A stretch of DNA of 64,000 nucleotides. Origin: Ochromonas danica (lineage: Eukaryota; Sar; Chrysophyceae; Chromulinales; Chromulinaceae). The DNA lies in contig VKHL01000111.1 of assembly GCA_015146655.1 (NCBI GenBank), positions 1 to 64,000 of the forward strand. Direction: 5' to 3'. Position numbers and translations under genes: made by a program. Below are positions 13,101 to 24,600 of this stretch, piece after piece. The stretch's first letter is position 1, and each line of letters starts with the position of its first letter. The notes beneath the pieces were generated by a model, which was given only the letters and a program-made list of their open reading frames with translations, did no database searches and was not told where the DNA came from.

Positions 13101-16100
13101 GACAAGAAAGATGAAGTGGACGAAGGAGTCTTGGCAACGGACTATAGTTGGAGCGTGGAGAAGGAAGAAGAGGTCAATTTACAATGCATGGAGAGTCTTC
13201 GTGTTCTCTTCATGAATGATTCCATCATTTCTTCCACTTCTAACCCTCCTAATAACACAGCTGCTGCAGGTACAACGACAACAACAAAGAACAAGAGAGA
13301 TGAGGAGGAAGAGACAACTGACTATCTTTCCCTCATCTCCACCTTCCAGCACCCAGAGGAGGAAGGAGGAGCAGGCGGAAGTGGCGGTGGTGGTGGTGAC
13401 AACAACAGCGTCTCCAATCTCTCTTTGTTGGAGGTATTCGACATGCGCAACGCCAACTACCGTCAAAATCAGGTTCTGCAGTTTCAGGAGATGAAAATAA
13501 TCCCACATTACCGTATCGTAGACTGTCTACTTCTGTTCGCCAAGGCCTTCCTTGCTCAGCGCAAGTTACGCGAAGTGAAGGAATGTCTGGATGTCGCACA
13601 AAAGTCCATGAACTATCTCCTTCCTCCTCCCGCTACTAACGACAGTGGTAATGAGAGCAGCAGCAGCAAGAGACAGTCGCTGTATCTCCTGACGCTACAA
13701 GATCTGATTGCACAGTACAAGTTCTGGAGTAATCGCATTCATGATTCATTCACCATTCACAGTGCTGTGTTGGAGCAACGCATTTCCATGTTATCCTCTT
13801 CTACCGTGGTGACCACGACATCTACCTCCACTACCGCCACTGTGAGACATATGGATCTAGTAGATAGCTATCTTTCATTATGTCAGATTCAGATGACTTT
13901 GAATAACTATGAGGAGAGTATGTTACTGATCAATCAAGCCTTGGCCACTGCTCGCACAATCTTCAATTACCATGAAGAACATCCACTTATCCAACAACTC
14001 CTTGTCTATTGTGCTGAGATCTTGTACTATAAAGGCTATTATAGTGATGGAAACATGTTAGTTGATAAGTGTATACATCAATTGAAAGCTACCGTAGAAG
14101 ACTTGCATTTATCCGTGGCCCATGCGTACGAAGTGAAAGGAAGAATCTTCTCAGAGCTTTGCAAGTATGAAGAAAGTTTACATTTCTATACTCTTGCTAA
14201 GAATGTTTATTCCATTCTCTTGAAAGAAGGACATGTCTCAGTGGGTAGAGTTTATTATTTCATGGCATTGAACAGCAAATCCTTGAATCGAACGTTAGAG
14301 TGTAAGCAAGCATTGGATTCGTCTCTTCTCATCCTACGCCAACAATTAGGCAAATACCATTTCTATACGTTGACTGTCTTGTTGGAGATGGGTGTCAACT
14401 TCAAGGACTTGGGCAAGTATGGCATTGCCTTGTCTATTATCAATCGTTCCATTCACTTGTTAAAGAAGTATTTGATGAAAGATCATCTCCTCGTAGCATA
14501 TGGTCATTACCAATTAGGTTCTTTATACTTAGAGACCAAAGAAATGGAGAAGATCATGCCAGCATTAAATACTGCACTTTATCTCTATCGGAAAGTGTTG
14601 AATACAGATCGACATGTCAATGTTGTCATGGTTTTGTATCATTTGTATTATATGCAAGGATTAATCGCTGGAGGGGGTAGTGGAGGTGGAGTGGGAGCCT
14701 ATGAAACAGCTATCCAAAGCTTAGATAATATCCTTGCTAGCTTGAAACTGATCTATAATACACCTTATCATCTTCATATTGCACAAGCTACCTACTACCT
14801 AGCCACTGTCTTCTACCTACAAGACAAGATCTTCTTAGCACAAACTTACTATGAGAAAGTGACTGAAATCATTCAAAACCTGTTCGCAGGGACAGCTTCA
14901 ATGATGACGACAAACATGGAACATCCTTTACTATACTATCTAGCTCAAGCTGCTTTAGCTAATATTGAATATCGTCTAGGACGATATGAGCAAAGCAAAG
15001 TGATGTTAGAACGAAGTACTTCACATCTTAAAGATTTACTTTCTCCACAACATCCTCTATTGGGGAGATTTCTAAGACAGTTAGGTGTGGTTTATACCAC
15101 CATGGGTAACTATCAACAGGGACGAGACTTGCTATGTGAGGCTTATAGTATTCAATACAAAGGTCTCTATCCAAGCAATGCTAACCATCCAGACCTTGCT
15201 GATACTCTCTTATCCTTAGCAGAGAATTGTAAAGAGCGTGGCTTGTATGACATCCTCACAAAGACAAGTCTAAGTGAGAAGTCCAAGAAGAAGAAGAAAA
15301 AGACATCCAAAGTTTTGTTAGCAACGAGCTCGTCAGAGGAGAAGAAGTTAGAGGGTGGAGATGAAGGAGTCATGGACAAAGCTCTTATACTTGCTAGTGC
15401 GAGTGGAAATGAAGGGGTAGTAGGGACAGAGAGCGAGTTGGCTATGCGCTCGTCCCTCAATGCCCCCGTGCTACCCAAAGACACCTCCTCGGTAGAGAAT
15501 CTCGGTGAGTTATCTTTCACCCACAATGTTGATGTTCACTGACTAACTGATGGTCCTTGCAGGTCCAAGTCATACTCTGTCTGAGGCTATAGCGGCCGCA
15601 CCTGTGACAGAAGGAGAAGTAGTAGGAAGTGGTAGTGAGGGCAAAGACATGAACAAACTGTTAACCATGGAACCCAACAAAGAAGAAGGAGAAGAGGAAG
15701 ATGTAAAAGACGATGACAGTGTTCCCAGTGTGGGCATCTCCGTCATTGAGATGATTGATACCGAATCCAATGTGGGGGGTGGTGACGGAGGAGAGGAAGC
15801 ATCTCTCTTGAAAGCTGCCGATCCCAAGCAAGCTATCGATACGGAGTCTCCAGAATTCTGTGCTATGCCATTAGTTCAACGAGCCTTGGGCATGTATTGC
15901 GACCACCTGGGAAGCAACACTAATCATCCGTCCGTCTTCCTGGCCAAACACCTCCTGGCTGAGACCATGAAGCTACTGGGACGGTTCGAGGAAGCTCTTG
16001 TATTGCATGAGGAGATCTTCCATCTCAGGCGTAAGCATCTTGGTGATCAACATTTTGACACTATCCAGTCTTTGGTCAGTATCGCAGACACGCTGCGGGC

Positions 16101-18114
16101 GATGAAGAGAATCTATGGCGGGAACAAACTAACCACAAACAATGCCGCAGCAAATACACACAGTAAGGTGGATACAGGGAAAGATGATAGCGATCTGAAA
16201 GATCTCGCCAAGATTGCTGGTACAGTGACATTACAAGAGCATTTGCGCGCATTGACAAGTCGTCCTCTCTCTGGTCAGACGTTGCGATCGAAGAAAGCCC
16301 TCCCCACTACCTCGTCTTCCTCCATCTCTCCTGGCAGGAAGAAAAATGAGATCATGAATGAGCAGTATCGTCTTATTGATGCTCAACATCTCTTCTTGAC
16401 TCATTTGGAAGAAGATGGAGAGAAGAAGAAACGCAAGCCTTTGCCTATCCCGAAGGGATACATGGGCTATGCCTTCCCTCACTCCAAAGATGCTCTGTCT
16501 AGACCCTCTACGGCTGGAGACTTACTTTCAGCTTTTAATCAAACACAAAATAGTCGATTAAATATCAATCCATTACATGATATTAAGAAATGTGTGGATC
16601 TGTCGATATCGTTGTTGAAGAAAGTTCTCAATCGAGATGATCCCATCCATGCCACAAGTCATTCCTTTGCCAAGAAAGAGATCAATAGTCCTATGAACAA
16701 TAGCAATACCAACAATGGCAAGTTGGAAGTAGACCATCCTTTGTTAGCACTTTGTCTATTCTGTCGATCAGAAAGTTTTCGTATGAAAGGAGATCATGGC
16801 AATGCGTTGAAAGTCTTAGAGCAATGTCTTACAATGAGAAGGAAGTTATTTCGTTCTTCGCATGTCATTATTAGTGATTGCTTACATTCTATGGGCTTAC
16901 TACTCTATGCTGATCAACGTTACTTGCAGTGTATTCCTATCTTTACGAAAGTCTTAGAGATGCGCTTACAAGCTTATCGTTCATCTTCTCATCCAGCTAT
17001 CGCAGAAGTCTGTGGCTCTCTTTGTCAACTGTATATCAAGTTAGGAGACTTTGTCCAAGCCGAGCAAGCCATTCAACAAGCGTTAACTATTTGTACCACC
17101 ACATTAGGTAGTCAGCATCCCGCCACAGGCAATGCTTGGATGAATTATGCGGCGCTGTTACAAGCACGGAATCAACGAGAAGATGCTCTGTTGTATTATC
17201 GTAAAGCCTTGAGTAATAAGGTACAAGTCTATCAAGAAGGTCATTTAGAGCTCAGTCGAATCTATAATAACATGGCCATTCTTCATCGTGCACTTGGACA
17301 TATCGAAGAAGCATTGAATTTCTATGAGAAGGCCTTGGAGATTCAAAGGAAAACCTTGGGACCTACTCATCCTGATCTTGGCACAACTTACAATAACATG
17401 GCAAGTTGTCTAGCTAGTCTCCCTTCCAGAAGATTTGAAGCCAAAGAACTGTTTAAGCAATCGTTATCTATTCGAATCGAATGCTTTGGACGTGATCATA
17501 GTCTTGTAGCTAATACGATGAATAATTACGCTTTATTACTCTATGAGTTACAAGAATATAAAGCATCTCGTTCCTTATTAAGTGATGCCTATGAGATCCG
17601 AAGGAAGATTTTCTCAGATCAGAATTTTAATGCTCTTCATCCTGCTTTAGCAGAAAGTTTAGCCAATCTTGCCTTTTGGGAATATCATCAAGGCAGTATT
17701 GCAGAAGCTGTGGCATTGTATGAACAAGCGCTTGAGATGCGCAAATCAGTCTTCGGAGAGAAAAGTGCTATCGTCGCATCGACATATTTGCAATTATCAG
17801 CTGCACAGTTGAAGAATCGTCATCCTGCTGTGGCATTAGATTGTGCAGAAATGGCGTATACTATTCGATTGGACCTATTGGGAGAATTACATGGTGACAC
17901 GTTGGCAGCAAAGCAGGCACGAGATTATCTACAAGAGAAGTCTAACGGTCGTGGTGCACAGGAAGATACTGCACACATTCAAAGTCTTCTTGATCGGATG
18001 CAAGGCAGTTCTACCTTTTTGGCCAAGGATGAAGGCGTGGCAGCTGTTGGAATAGTCGGACAGGTGCAGCCTAGTAGCAGCCTTCATGTGGGCGAAGAGG
18101 CCATGGAGACTTGA
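4110..18114 (+). CDS. Giant tetratricopeptide-repeat (kinesin-light-chain-like TPR) protein, ~4,624 residues
   Basis: Three exons, 4110-5978, 6051-15504 and 15563-18114, join in frame (13,875 nt). The two introns are 72 and 58 nt with clear GT-AG ends. Degenerate TPR helix pairs run through almost the whole protein. The clearest are near residues 180-310 and at ~4,220-4,550, where 42-residue TPR units with the EALxxYxKALEIxRKxLGxxHPD pattern resemble kinesin light chain and nephrocystin-3 repeats. A charged coiled coil lies at ~1,453-1,567. Low-complexity linkers occur at nt 10,240-10,340 (Asn/Ser/Gly), 10,830-11,130 (Ala/Pro/Thr), 11,970-12,020 (Glu/Gln), 12,590-12,830 and 13,220-13,420. A PRTPKTP motif occurs twice near 5,600-5,660. 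No enzyme domain is seen. A scaffold role, perhaps ciliary or vesicular, is inference. It could prove to be more than one gene if the two introns were misread, but the phases agree. Confidence 0.8.
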
Positions 18115-18278
18115 TGGCAGACCAAACTATCATAGCAAAGCAAACATTGACTATTGGATAACACATCTACAGTACCTAAACTAATGCCAAAGTCTGCTAG
18201 TCAGACTTTGATATGATATTTCTAAACTTGGTATCACTTTTTATTGTTATCAGCACTGACTTATCAGACAAAGATCGA

Positions 18279-19748
18279 CTAGTTCCTCCTCTTCCATGTC
18301 TGCTGCTCTTGCTCGTGTTGATTGTTGGCTGGGCGTTGGTGACGATCACCAGCAGTCCCTTGAGAGGCAGCACTTCTGTCCCAAGAACGGTCACGCTTTC
18401 GATCGCGTGACTCCCTACCACGATCTCGACTATCACCCCGCTGAGGTCGTTGCTGCTGACGGTCATATGCTCCTTTTGGTGGAGGAGAACTGCCACGATG
18501 GTCGCGGCGACCACCAGACAGACTCTCAGGTCTCCGCTCATCTTGTCTGAACTGTCGCCGGTCCTCAACCCGTCGATCTCGAGAGCGAGGTCTGCGTTGA
18601 TAGTTTGGATTATGCATATGATGGCCCTGACCACCTGATAGCATTGGAGGCGAGCCTTCTTCCTCCTGCACACGCTCGCATTGTCCCCACAGGATAATGG
18701 AGATTCGTCCAACAGGAATGCCTTCTTCACACAGAGGCTCGCCATGAGCTTGTTCGATCGCTCTTTCCTCTTCTGTAAGAGCATTCACACCATGTTTCCA
18801 ACTGATATTGGCATCCCTACCAAAGCTAAAGAGCGCACCATTGACTTGAGGGAAATACACTTTCGTGTTGTTATGTGCATGTAGAAATGCTAACTCTCGT
18901 GTAGCACCAAAAGAGACACCCACAGTGATGTTCTGATTCTTCGCTCTTTCGGCATTGAAAGCCGCGGAATCATGATGGAATGGCTTCCAGTCATCGACAT
19001 CTTTGTACCAATTAAACCTCGTGCCCGCTGAGGCATTCTTAATGTGGAAATACTCTCTCATACGATCAATAATCTTCTGATAGGTAGGTGATCCAGTAGG
19101 ATTCTTCGAGATTAGATGGGCTCCTTCATGCCAACTAATCCATTGCGAATCTTTCAATCCATCAGCTTGTGCTGCACGCATTTCTTTGATTAACGTGTTA
19201 TAGAGAGACCAATCGTCAGCCTCACAGAAGAAGTTGGGAACGATCACCACATCATCATGCTTTAATAAACGCTGTCCTAACCCTTCCTTGCCACCGATTA
19301 GAATGCGCAGGTCTGGTCGGACGAGAGTGCTGGCCGGGTCGAAGGATTCCGTGTTTCGACCTTGGCCGCGTGATTTCGCTCTATCCTTCTTACCGTTATG
19401 AATACGAGGATCTTCTTTCTGCCAAACCGCAACTGTATCGTGATCAACGTCTTCTTCTTGTTGTTTGCCTGTGTTGTCTCTGGGATGGTTGTTGTTGTTG
19501 TTGTTGTTGTTGCTGTTGTTGTCATGGTGGTCATGAGGAGTGGTGACTGACTGATTATCCTCTCGATCTCCACTACTAATGACAGTGGTACTACGATTAC
19601 TAGTAGCAGTGGTGGTAGACTGGGCAGCAGGGGCTTTGCGAGAGGACGACAGAGGCTTGAGGTCCAGCAACTTCTTGCGGGGCATGCTGGCCTCCTCCAC
19701 TCCACCATTTGGTGATGATATTACCTTCTGTTGGTCTTCACCTTCCAT
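18279..19748 (-). CDS. AlkB-like 2-oxoglutarate/Fe(II) dioxygenase with an Asn-rich N-terminus and an Arg-rich tail
   Basis: Single exon, 489 residues from the ATG at 19748. Residues ~1-140 are low complexity and include a run of Asn encoded by an AAC/GTT repeat at 19,488-19,522. The catalytic core is at ~145-365. The iron ligands fit HHDSA (His-x-Asp) and the distal His in SWKHG, with RISIILWG supplying the 2-oxoglutarate-binding Arg; SFGATRELAF is the typical AlkB strand before them. The last ~120 residues are rich in Arg, Asp, Ser and Gln with SRDR-type motifs, as in RNA-binding tails. AlkB homologues demethylate alkylated nucleic acids or proteins. An RNA substrate is only suggested by the tail. 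The gene ends about 165 bp from the stop of the giant TPR gene on the other strand. Confidence 0.85.
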   Translation of the reverse strand: MEGEDQQKVISSPNGGVEEASMPRKKLLDLKPLSSSRKAPAAQSTTTATSNRSTTVISSGDREDNQSVTTPHDHHDNNSNNNNNNNNHPRDNTGKQQEEDVDHDTVAVWQKEDPRIHNGKKDRAKSRGQGRNTESFDPASTLVRPDLRILIGGKEGLGQRLLKHDDVVIVPNFFCEADDWSLYNTLIKEMRAAQADGLKDSQWISWHEGAHLISKNPTGSPTYQKIIDRMREYFHIKNASAGTRFNWYKDVDDWKPFHHDSAAFNAERAKNQNITVGVSFGATRELAFLHAHNNTKVYFPQVNGALFSFGRDANISWKHGVNALTEEERAIEQAHGEPLCEEGIPVGRISIILWGQCERVQEEEGSPPMLSGGQGHHMHNPNYQRRPRSRDRRVEDRRQFRQDERRPESLSGGRRDHRGSSPPPKGAYDRQQQRPQRGDSRDRGRESRDRKRDRSWDRSAASQGTAGDRHQRPANNQHEQEQQTWKRRN

Positions 19749-20111
19749 CTCTGTTCTTTACAAATAACACTAATAAGAGTAGTAGAGGGAAAATCAATTT
19801 AAACTAGTCTAGACTAGAACAAATCCAAAACTTAAAACTAAATGGAAATGGAAATGCAATTCAAGCCACCACCCAGAAATCAAATCTGGCTCTTTGGATA
19901 TCTGGTTTGTATTTTTAGCTTTCTGAAGATCTAGCGCTAGAGTCTGGCTCTAGGTATCTGGAGCTTTGGCGATTGGTAGAAGAGTCGAGAACATCGTCTA
20001 GTAAAACAACTGGAAGAGAAAGAGAGCAAGTTAGTTAGTAAGAGAGTGTGTCTGTGTGTTTGTCTGAAAGAGAAAGAGAAAGAGAGAGAGAGAGGAAGCA
20101 GCTAGAGAGAG
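19749..20111. other. Intergenic, divergent upstream regions of the AlkB-like and UFD1-UBX genes
   Basis: No coding potential seen. The spacer lies between two divergent starts, so it should hold both promoters. A purine-rich GA/GAAA tract at about 20,065-20,096 sits just before the UFD1-UBX start and is probably 5' untranslated sequence. Short repeated 'tctgg/ctagag' words occur around 19,890-19,960. No TATA box can be claimed with confidence. Confidence 0.5.
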
Positions 20112-21323
20112 ATGATTGACTTTGATCGCACAACTTCTAAATTCGAACGAGAACAACAAAAACGACGAGAAGAAGCGAAAAAACGAAAAGCACAAGAAAG
20201 CAAACTACAAGAAGCACAACGAGCACGTGAAGCTGAACTTGCACGTTTAGCAATTGAACGTAAAGCAGAAGAAGAGCGACTGGCTTTAGCTCGACAGGCA
20301 GCGGAAGAGGAAGAATTGAGAGTGACGGGAGGCATTCGCTTTTGTCAAACCTTCCTGCCTTATGCGATAGAAGGTGAAGATGACAAGGTCATTCTCCCTG
20401 AAGACTGTCTGACGACGTTGACAGAGCAAGATGCCTTTGGAAAGAGACCTGTCTTATTCAGATTACAAGCACGATGCCATGGACGGTCAGAACACAGACA
20501 GAGTGACACGAAGGAGTCATTCTTGGTCAGTCACTGTGGAGTGAGAGAGTTCTCTGCTCAGCCAGGTCGAGTAGGATTACCACCAAAGATCATCCAAACC
20601 CTTGGTGGTGATCTTTCCCTCATCGATTCCATTGAATTGAAGTATGTGGTTCTGTCAAAATGTACTTTTGTACAATTGAAGCCAAAGGAGAACAAATTCT
20701 TTGAAGTGGGTCCTGTCAAGAGATGTCTGGAGGAAAACCTGCGATACTATTCTACCCTAACTGTGGGAGATGTCTTCACTGTCTGGTATCGTGGGCAGGC
20801 GTACAACTTGGTGGTCAAGGAGATGAGACCTGAGCCTCAGTGCTCTCTTCTTGACACTGATGTGGAAGTAGATCTGCAATTGTCAGAGGAGTTTGAAAAG
20901 GCACAAGAGCAACAAATAGCTGAGCAACCTCCTGCACGAACCTTGCTCTCGCCCCCTCCAGCGCCTTCCACTGCAACCTCTTCTTCGTCATCCAACACGT
21001 CCTCTGACGAGCTGTGGCTGACTCATCTAAATGCCCCTTTCACTGCTACGGAGCCTCCTGCTAGTGAAAACAATGGTGTGGTTCTGGCGAAATTCAAGCT
21101 TCCATCGGGGAAGTCTTTAGTTCGAAGATTCTATCACAATGCTCCATTGCTGGACATCTTTCGCTTCTTGTGGAAGGAAGGGTCAGTCGACCGAGCGAGT
21201 TCCTTGCAAATCTCCACACGCTTCCCATTGCGGATGTTCACTCTACACGATGCAATGTCAGGGAGTAGCTTGAATGATTGTGGTCTGGCTGTTGCACAGG
21301 AGCAGTTTTTGGTCAATTGCTAA
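20112..21323 (+). CDS. UFD1-domain protein with a C-terminal UBX domain (UFD1-UBX fusion)
   Basis: Single exon, 403 residues. Residues 1-75 form a highly charged helix (Arg/Glu/Lys/Ala), a likely coiled coil. Residues ~78-265 match the UFD1 double-psi-barrel/mixed-fold region: ILPEDCLTTL, then HCGVREFSAQPG, LPPKIIQTL, LEENLRYYSTLTVGDVF and a closing DVEVDLQLS. A Ser/Pro/Thr-rich linker follows. Residues ~320-403 form a UBX-like ubiquitin fold (LAKFKLPSGKSLVRRF through RFPLRMFTLHD to LNDCGLAVAQEQFLV), in which RFPLR stands where the FPR loop that contacts Cdc48/p97 normally lies. UFD1 with NPL4 recruits ubiquitinated clients to Cdc48. Canonical UFD1 has no UBX, so this protein may bind Cdc48 by itself. 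The first ATG of the open frame is used, after a purine-rich leader. Confidence 0.85.
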   Translation: MIDFDRTTSKFEREQQKRREEAKKRKAQESKLQEAQRAREAELARLAIERKAEEERLALARQAAEEEELRVTGGIRFCQTFLPYAIEGEDDKVILPEDCLTTLTEQDAFGKRPVLFRLQARCHGRSEHRQSDTKESFLVSHCGVREFSAQPGRVGLPPKIIQTLGGDLSLIDSIELKYVVLSKCTFVQLKPKENKFFEVGPVKRCLEENLRYYSTLTVGDVFTVWYRGQAYNLVVKEMRPEPQCSLLDTDVEVDLQLSEEFEKAQEQQIAEQPPARTLLSPPPAPSTATSSSSSNTSSDELWLTHLNAPFTATEPPASENNGVVLAKFKLPSGKSLVRRFYHNAPLLDIFRFLWKEGSVDRASSLQISTRFPLRMFTLHDAMSGSSLNDCGLAVAQEQFLVNC

Positions 21324-21454
21324 TGAACGCCTCAGTGAGCAACTCTTTGTAAATAACGAATCAGCTAGTAGTAATCGTCCATTCATGCATTTCAATTAGA
21401 AACAAATACACGCACACATTCCACAATAATAGCTCATCACATTGTTGACAGGTT

Positions 21455-24242
21455 TCATGCTAAATCAGGAGCACTGCTCAAGAAGGCGATGGTTTTCGTC
21501 ATGGGGTCATCTCGCAAAGTCACTCCATCAGGCAAAGTGGGAGGCTTCGCAGTGGTGGACAATCTAGTCAAGCAAGACACACACATAGCCATTAGCACAT
21601 GAAGATAGTCATTCTAATCTGTTTCTGTTCATTCATCTTACCTATCTGCCGCAGCCTTTTGTGCTTTAAATTGAGCCGTAAGACCAAAGTTAGAATCATC
21701 TCCACCAGCATTTTTAGAGCTCTTAGACTCCATCATGCGATCCATGAGCTTCTTCCTCCGAATAGCCATTTCTTCTTTACGCTTAGCTTCTTGTGTACGA
21801 CGACTTGCCAATGTTTTGACAGCAGTACGACCAGGAACGACAATGTCTTCATGCAAGAGAGCATCCGCGGCAGCATTCTCTGCCCCTGTCAAGTTGGACG
21901 CCAATCCTTCCACTTCTTCCTTGTCAGCAGTGTACGCATTCCCTCCTCCACCCACTACAGCTGGTGTACCATCTTCTTCGTTCTCTAAGTCGCGGAGGAC
22001 CTTCTTGGAACGAATACGAACATTATTCGCAAAGTTTGGTGCTTCATCCAAAGTTTCCACAGAATGTGAATCTCGAGAATAAGTGCTATCGTTATCTTCG
22101 TCTTCGTCATATCCTCCAGGTCCAGGAGCAGCGCTGTCACCAGCAATGGCCTCCATCATCTTGGTCAGCACATGTTCTGCAGTAGTCAAAGCATCCACAG
22201 TCTCAGTCCAAGGTGCAGTCTCCTCGCCCAACTGAGTCAGCTCGAAGACACCACCTTCCGTGAGATGTAGATATGGTTGAATACGCTGCAGCAGACCTTG
22301 TGAGCCTTGATGTAAACCCAACTAAACATCCAATCAGAAGTCAGTAAACTGCGTGCATGAATGAGTCGTTCAGACTTACCAAGACAGCTGCAATTCGGTC
22401 AGAATCAGCCTTGATGGCCTTCTGATCATTACGTGCTTCATTATAAAGTTCTTCCAATCTGTCGATAGGAAACAACAATAACGAGGTAATGAGTCAGCCC
22501 ATCTTATTATGATATCAGATAGAAAAAGGTAGACAAACCTCTTAATATTATCACGATTTAATTCAGCTGATTCAATTCCAGATGATTTTAATTCTTGGAA
22601 AATCTGTTCTTGTTTCTGGAAAGCTTTCTTAGCTGTAGCTAATCGATGTTCTGCATCTTTAACTTCCATCTCTAATTGCAGTTTATTTGATCTTTGGTTA
22701 GAGAACTTCTCATGCATTTCTTCCACATTTTTGACTCCTGTCACTTGTTTTAACTTCGTAAAGGCTTCTTCCATTTGTTGTAATTTCTTTAAACCTTCTT
22801 CTGCTGCTTTTTGTAAATTCTTTGTTTTTTCCATTCTTTCATCAATTTGTGCACGAAGAAAGTTTTCTTCTTCTACAGTGAGATCACCTCGTAATTCTAC
22901 ACCTAATTCAGCTTTCATACGTGCTCTCTCTATTAACCATCTCTATGACACACACAGACATTGACGTGGAACATGATTAACAACTGTAACACTTTAACAA
23001 TAGTGCATGACAACTACCACAGTACATCATACCTGTAATATGACTGCATTCTTGTATTCTACTCGACGCTGTTCCATCATACTATCTCGATCTTTCCTTG
23101 CCAATGTCAGTCTACATGGACACAACCACGACACAACAGACAGTATATTCTTATAAGAACCAAAAGGGTAAGACTAAAGCAGTGTGTAGACTCTCTCCTC
23201 ACCTTGCTTTGGTTTCCTCGTAGACATGCTTAGCTTTAGCAAGACCAGCATCTAGTCCTCTACGCATCAAACGCACATCTGTTCCATCTTTTTGAATACT
23301 TCGCATGGTGTCTTCCATGCCCACCATATGTGCATCAAACTTCAATTGATTCCTTTTCAAACGACCAAGCATATGATCTAATTTGCGAGCATAATGTGTC
23401 CGTTCACGAATATGATTCTCTACATCATTAATCTCTTTGTGAAGCATTTCAATACGTTTGCCTTCTTCTGTTTCTGCTTTTTTCATCGCATCCACAGCTT
23501 CAAAGGACTTCTTCTGATTTTCTAACTCATCTAATCGAGCTTTCAACTCACGAGTTAGTCTATCATTCATGACCTTAAGATCGTTATATCTTTTGACATT
23601 ATAGTTGACACCATTCTCTACAATGGTCATCTGCTGCTTGACATCTGAATCATCAATATTGGACTACAACGACAATACCAACGATAGACCATAGGTTAGA
23701 GGTTGACAGAAATGACAACATGGTATAGTGTATATGTGTACTTACTGTCTTAAGACCTCCTTCAACATCCCAAAAGATAGAAGGCGCTGTGTTCACACTG
23801 GCAGGATTGGATCGTCGCAATGCGTCGAGCAGATCTCGTTTATGAGTTATGGTCTTCGTTGAGCCCAGCGTAGGATGAAGATTAGCCACTGGAACATCAA
23901 CTATACGATAAGAACCCAATCAAACCATTATCATACCACATGAAGCAAGACATGTTATGTTATCAAGATGAACACAAAACACGATAACAGACTGACAGCA
24001 ATCTCACCTTCTAATGGTGCCAGTTTCTTATACATCTTACTGTTACTTGAACCCCTTGTATTATTGGTATTGTTGTTATTGTTATTATTGTTGTGATGGT
24101 GATGCACTCCTTTTCCTCCACCAGCAGGTCCTCCGTTATTGAAAGTACGAGGACTGTTGTTGTTCGTGGTTGGTGAAGACTGTATATTCCCTGTAGTTAA
24201 CATTGTGGAGGACAAGTTTGGAACAGTTTGTGACATCATCAT
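21455..24242 (-). CDS. ODAD3: Outer dynein arm docking coiled-coil protein (ODAD3/CCDC151-like)
   Basis: Eight-exon model on the minus strand: 24242-24008, 23900-23746, 23663-23203, 23111-23033, 22942-22539, 22458-22380, 22321-21642, 21563-21455, giving 733 residues with all phases matching. The N-terminus is low complexity with His and Asn runs. Residues ~130-470 are long coiled coil. The segment FTKLKQVTGVKNVEEMHEKF matches the CCDC151 block [20 protein letters not shown]. A later VRIRSKKVLRD matches the C-terminal SLKIRSQKLIE block. In algae and animals this family (ODA10/CCDC151) docks outer dynein arms on ciliary doublets, so the gene implies motile flagella. The last exon (34 residues plus stop) is chosen because a clean GTAAGA donor overlaps an early stop at 21,638. 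A related docking coiled coil (CCDC63/114) is the main alternative. Confidence 0.7.
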
Positions 24243-24600
24243 TCTTGTAATAGAAGAATGCTATCTATTGATTTGATGGTTTTGATTTGATGTGATAGGA
24301 TTTGATTTGATTTGATTTGCACAGATCTCGGCACTTTCTTACCTCTTTCCACTTTCTCACAATACGTTGAAGATGAGTTATAAAAAAACTAGCAGAGCAA
24401 ATGATTTCAATAAATACAGAACGGCTAGAAGATCATGTAGCACAACAAGAACGAGATCTCTGACCTTTCAACGTTAAAAGCGCCTCGGACCTGTTTGCGC
24501 CAGCCGTTTCATCCAAAAGATCGTACAGCACATGTGGTGTTGAGCGGATAATAATGCTGGTGGCTTCCTAATGAACCCAATGCAAATCAAGATTCAATAG
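24243..24600. other. Intergenic upstream of the ODAD3-like gene, with a GATTT-type repeat
   Basis: No gene seen. Reads of TTTGATTTGATTTGATTT at about 24,268-24,320 form an imperfect pentanucleotide repeat just upstream of the ODAD3-like start. The rest is ordinary AT-rich spacer leading into the GC-rich element. Confidence 0.5.

Noticed and set aside
18197-18784. 195-codon minus-strand open frame at the end of the AlkB-like gene
   Set aside because: It overlaps the Arg-rich tail of the AlkB-like gene in another frame and has no family resemblance.
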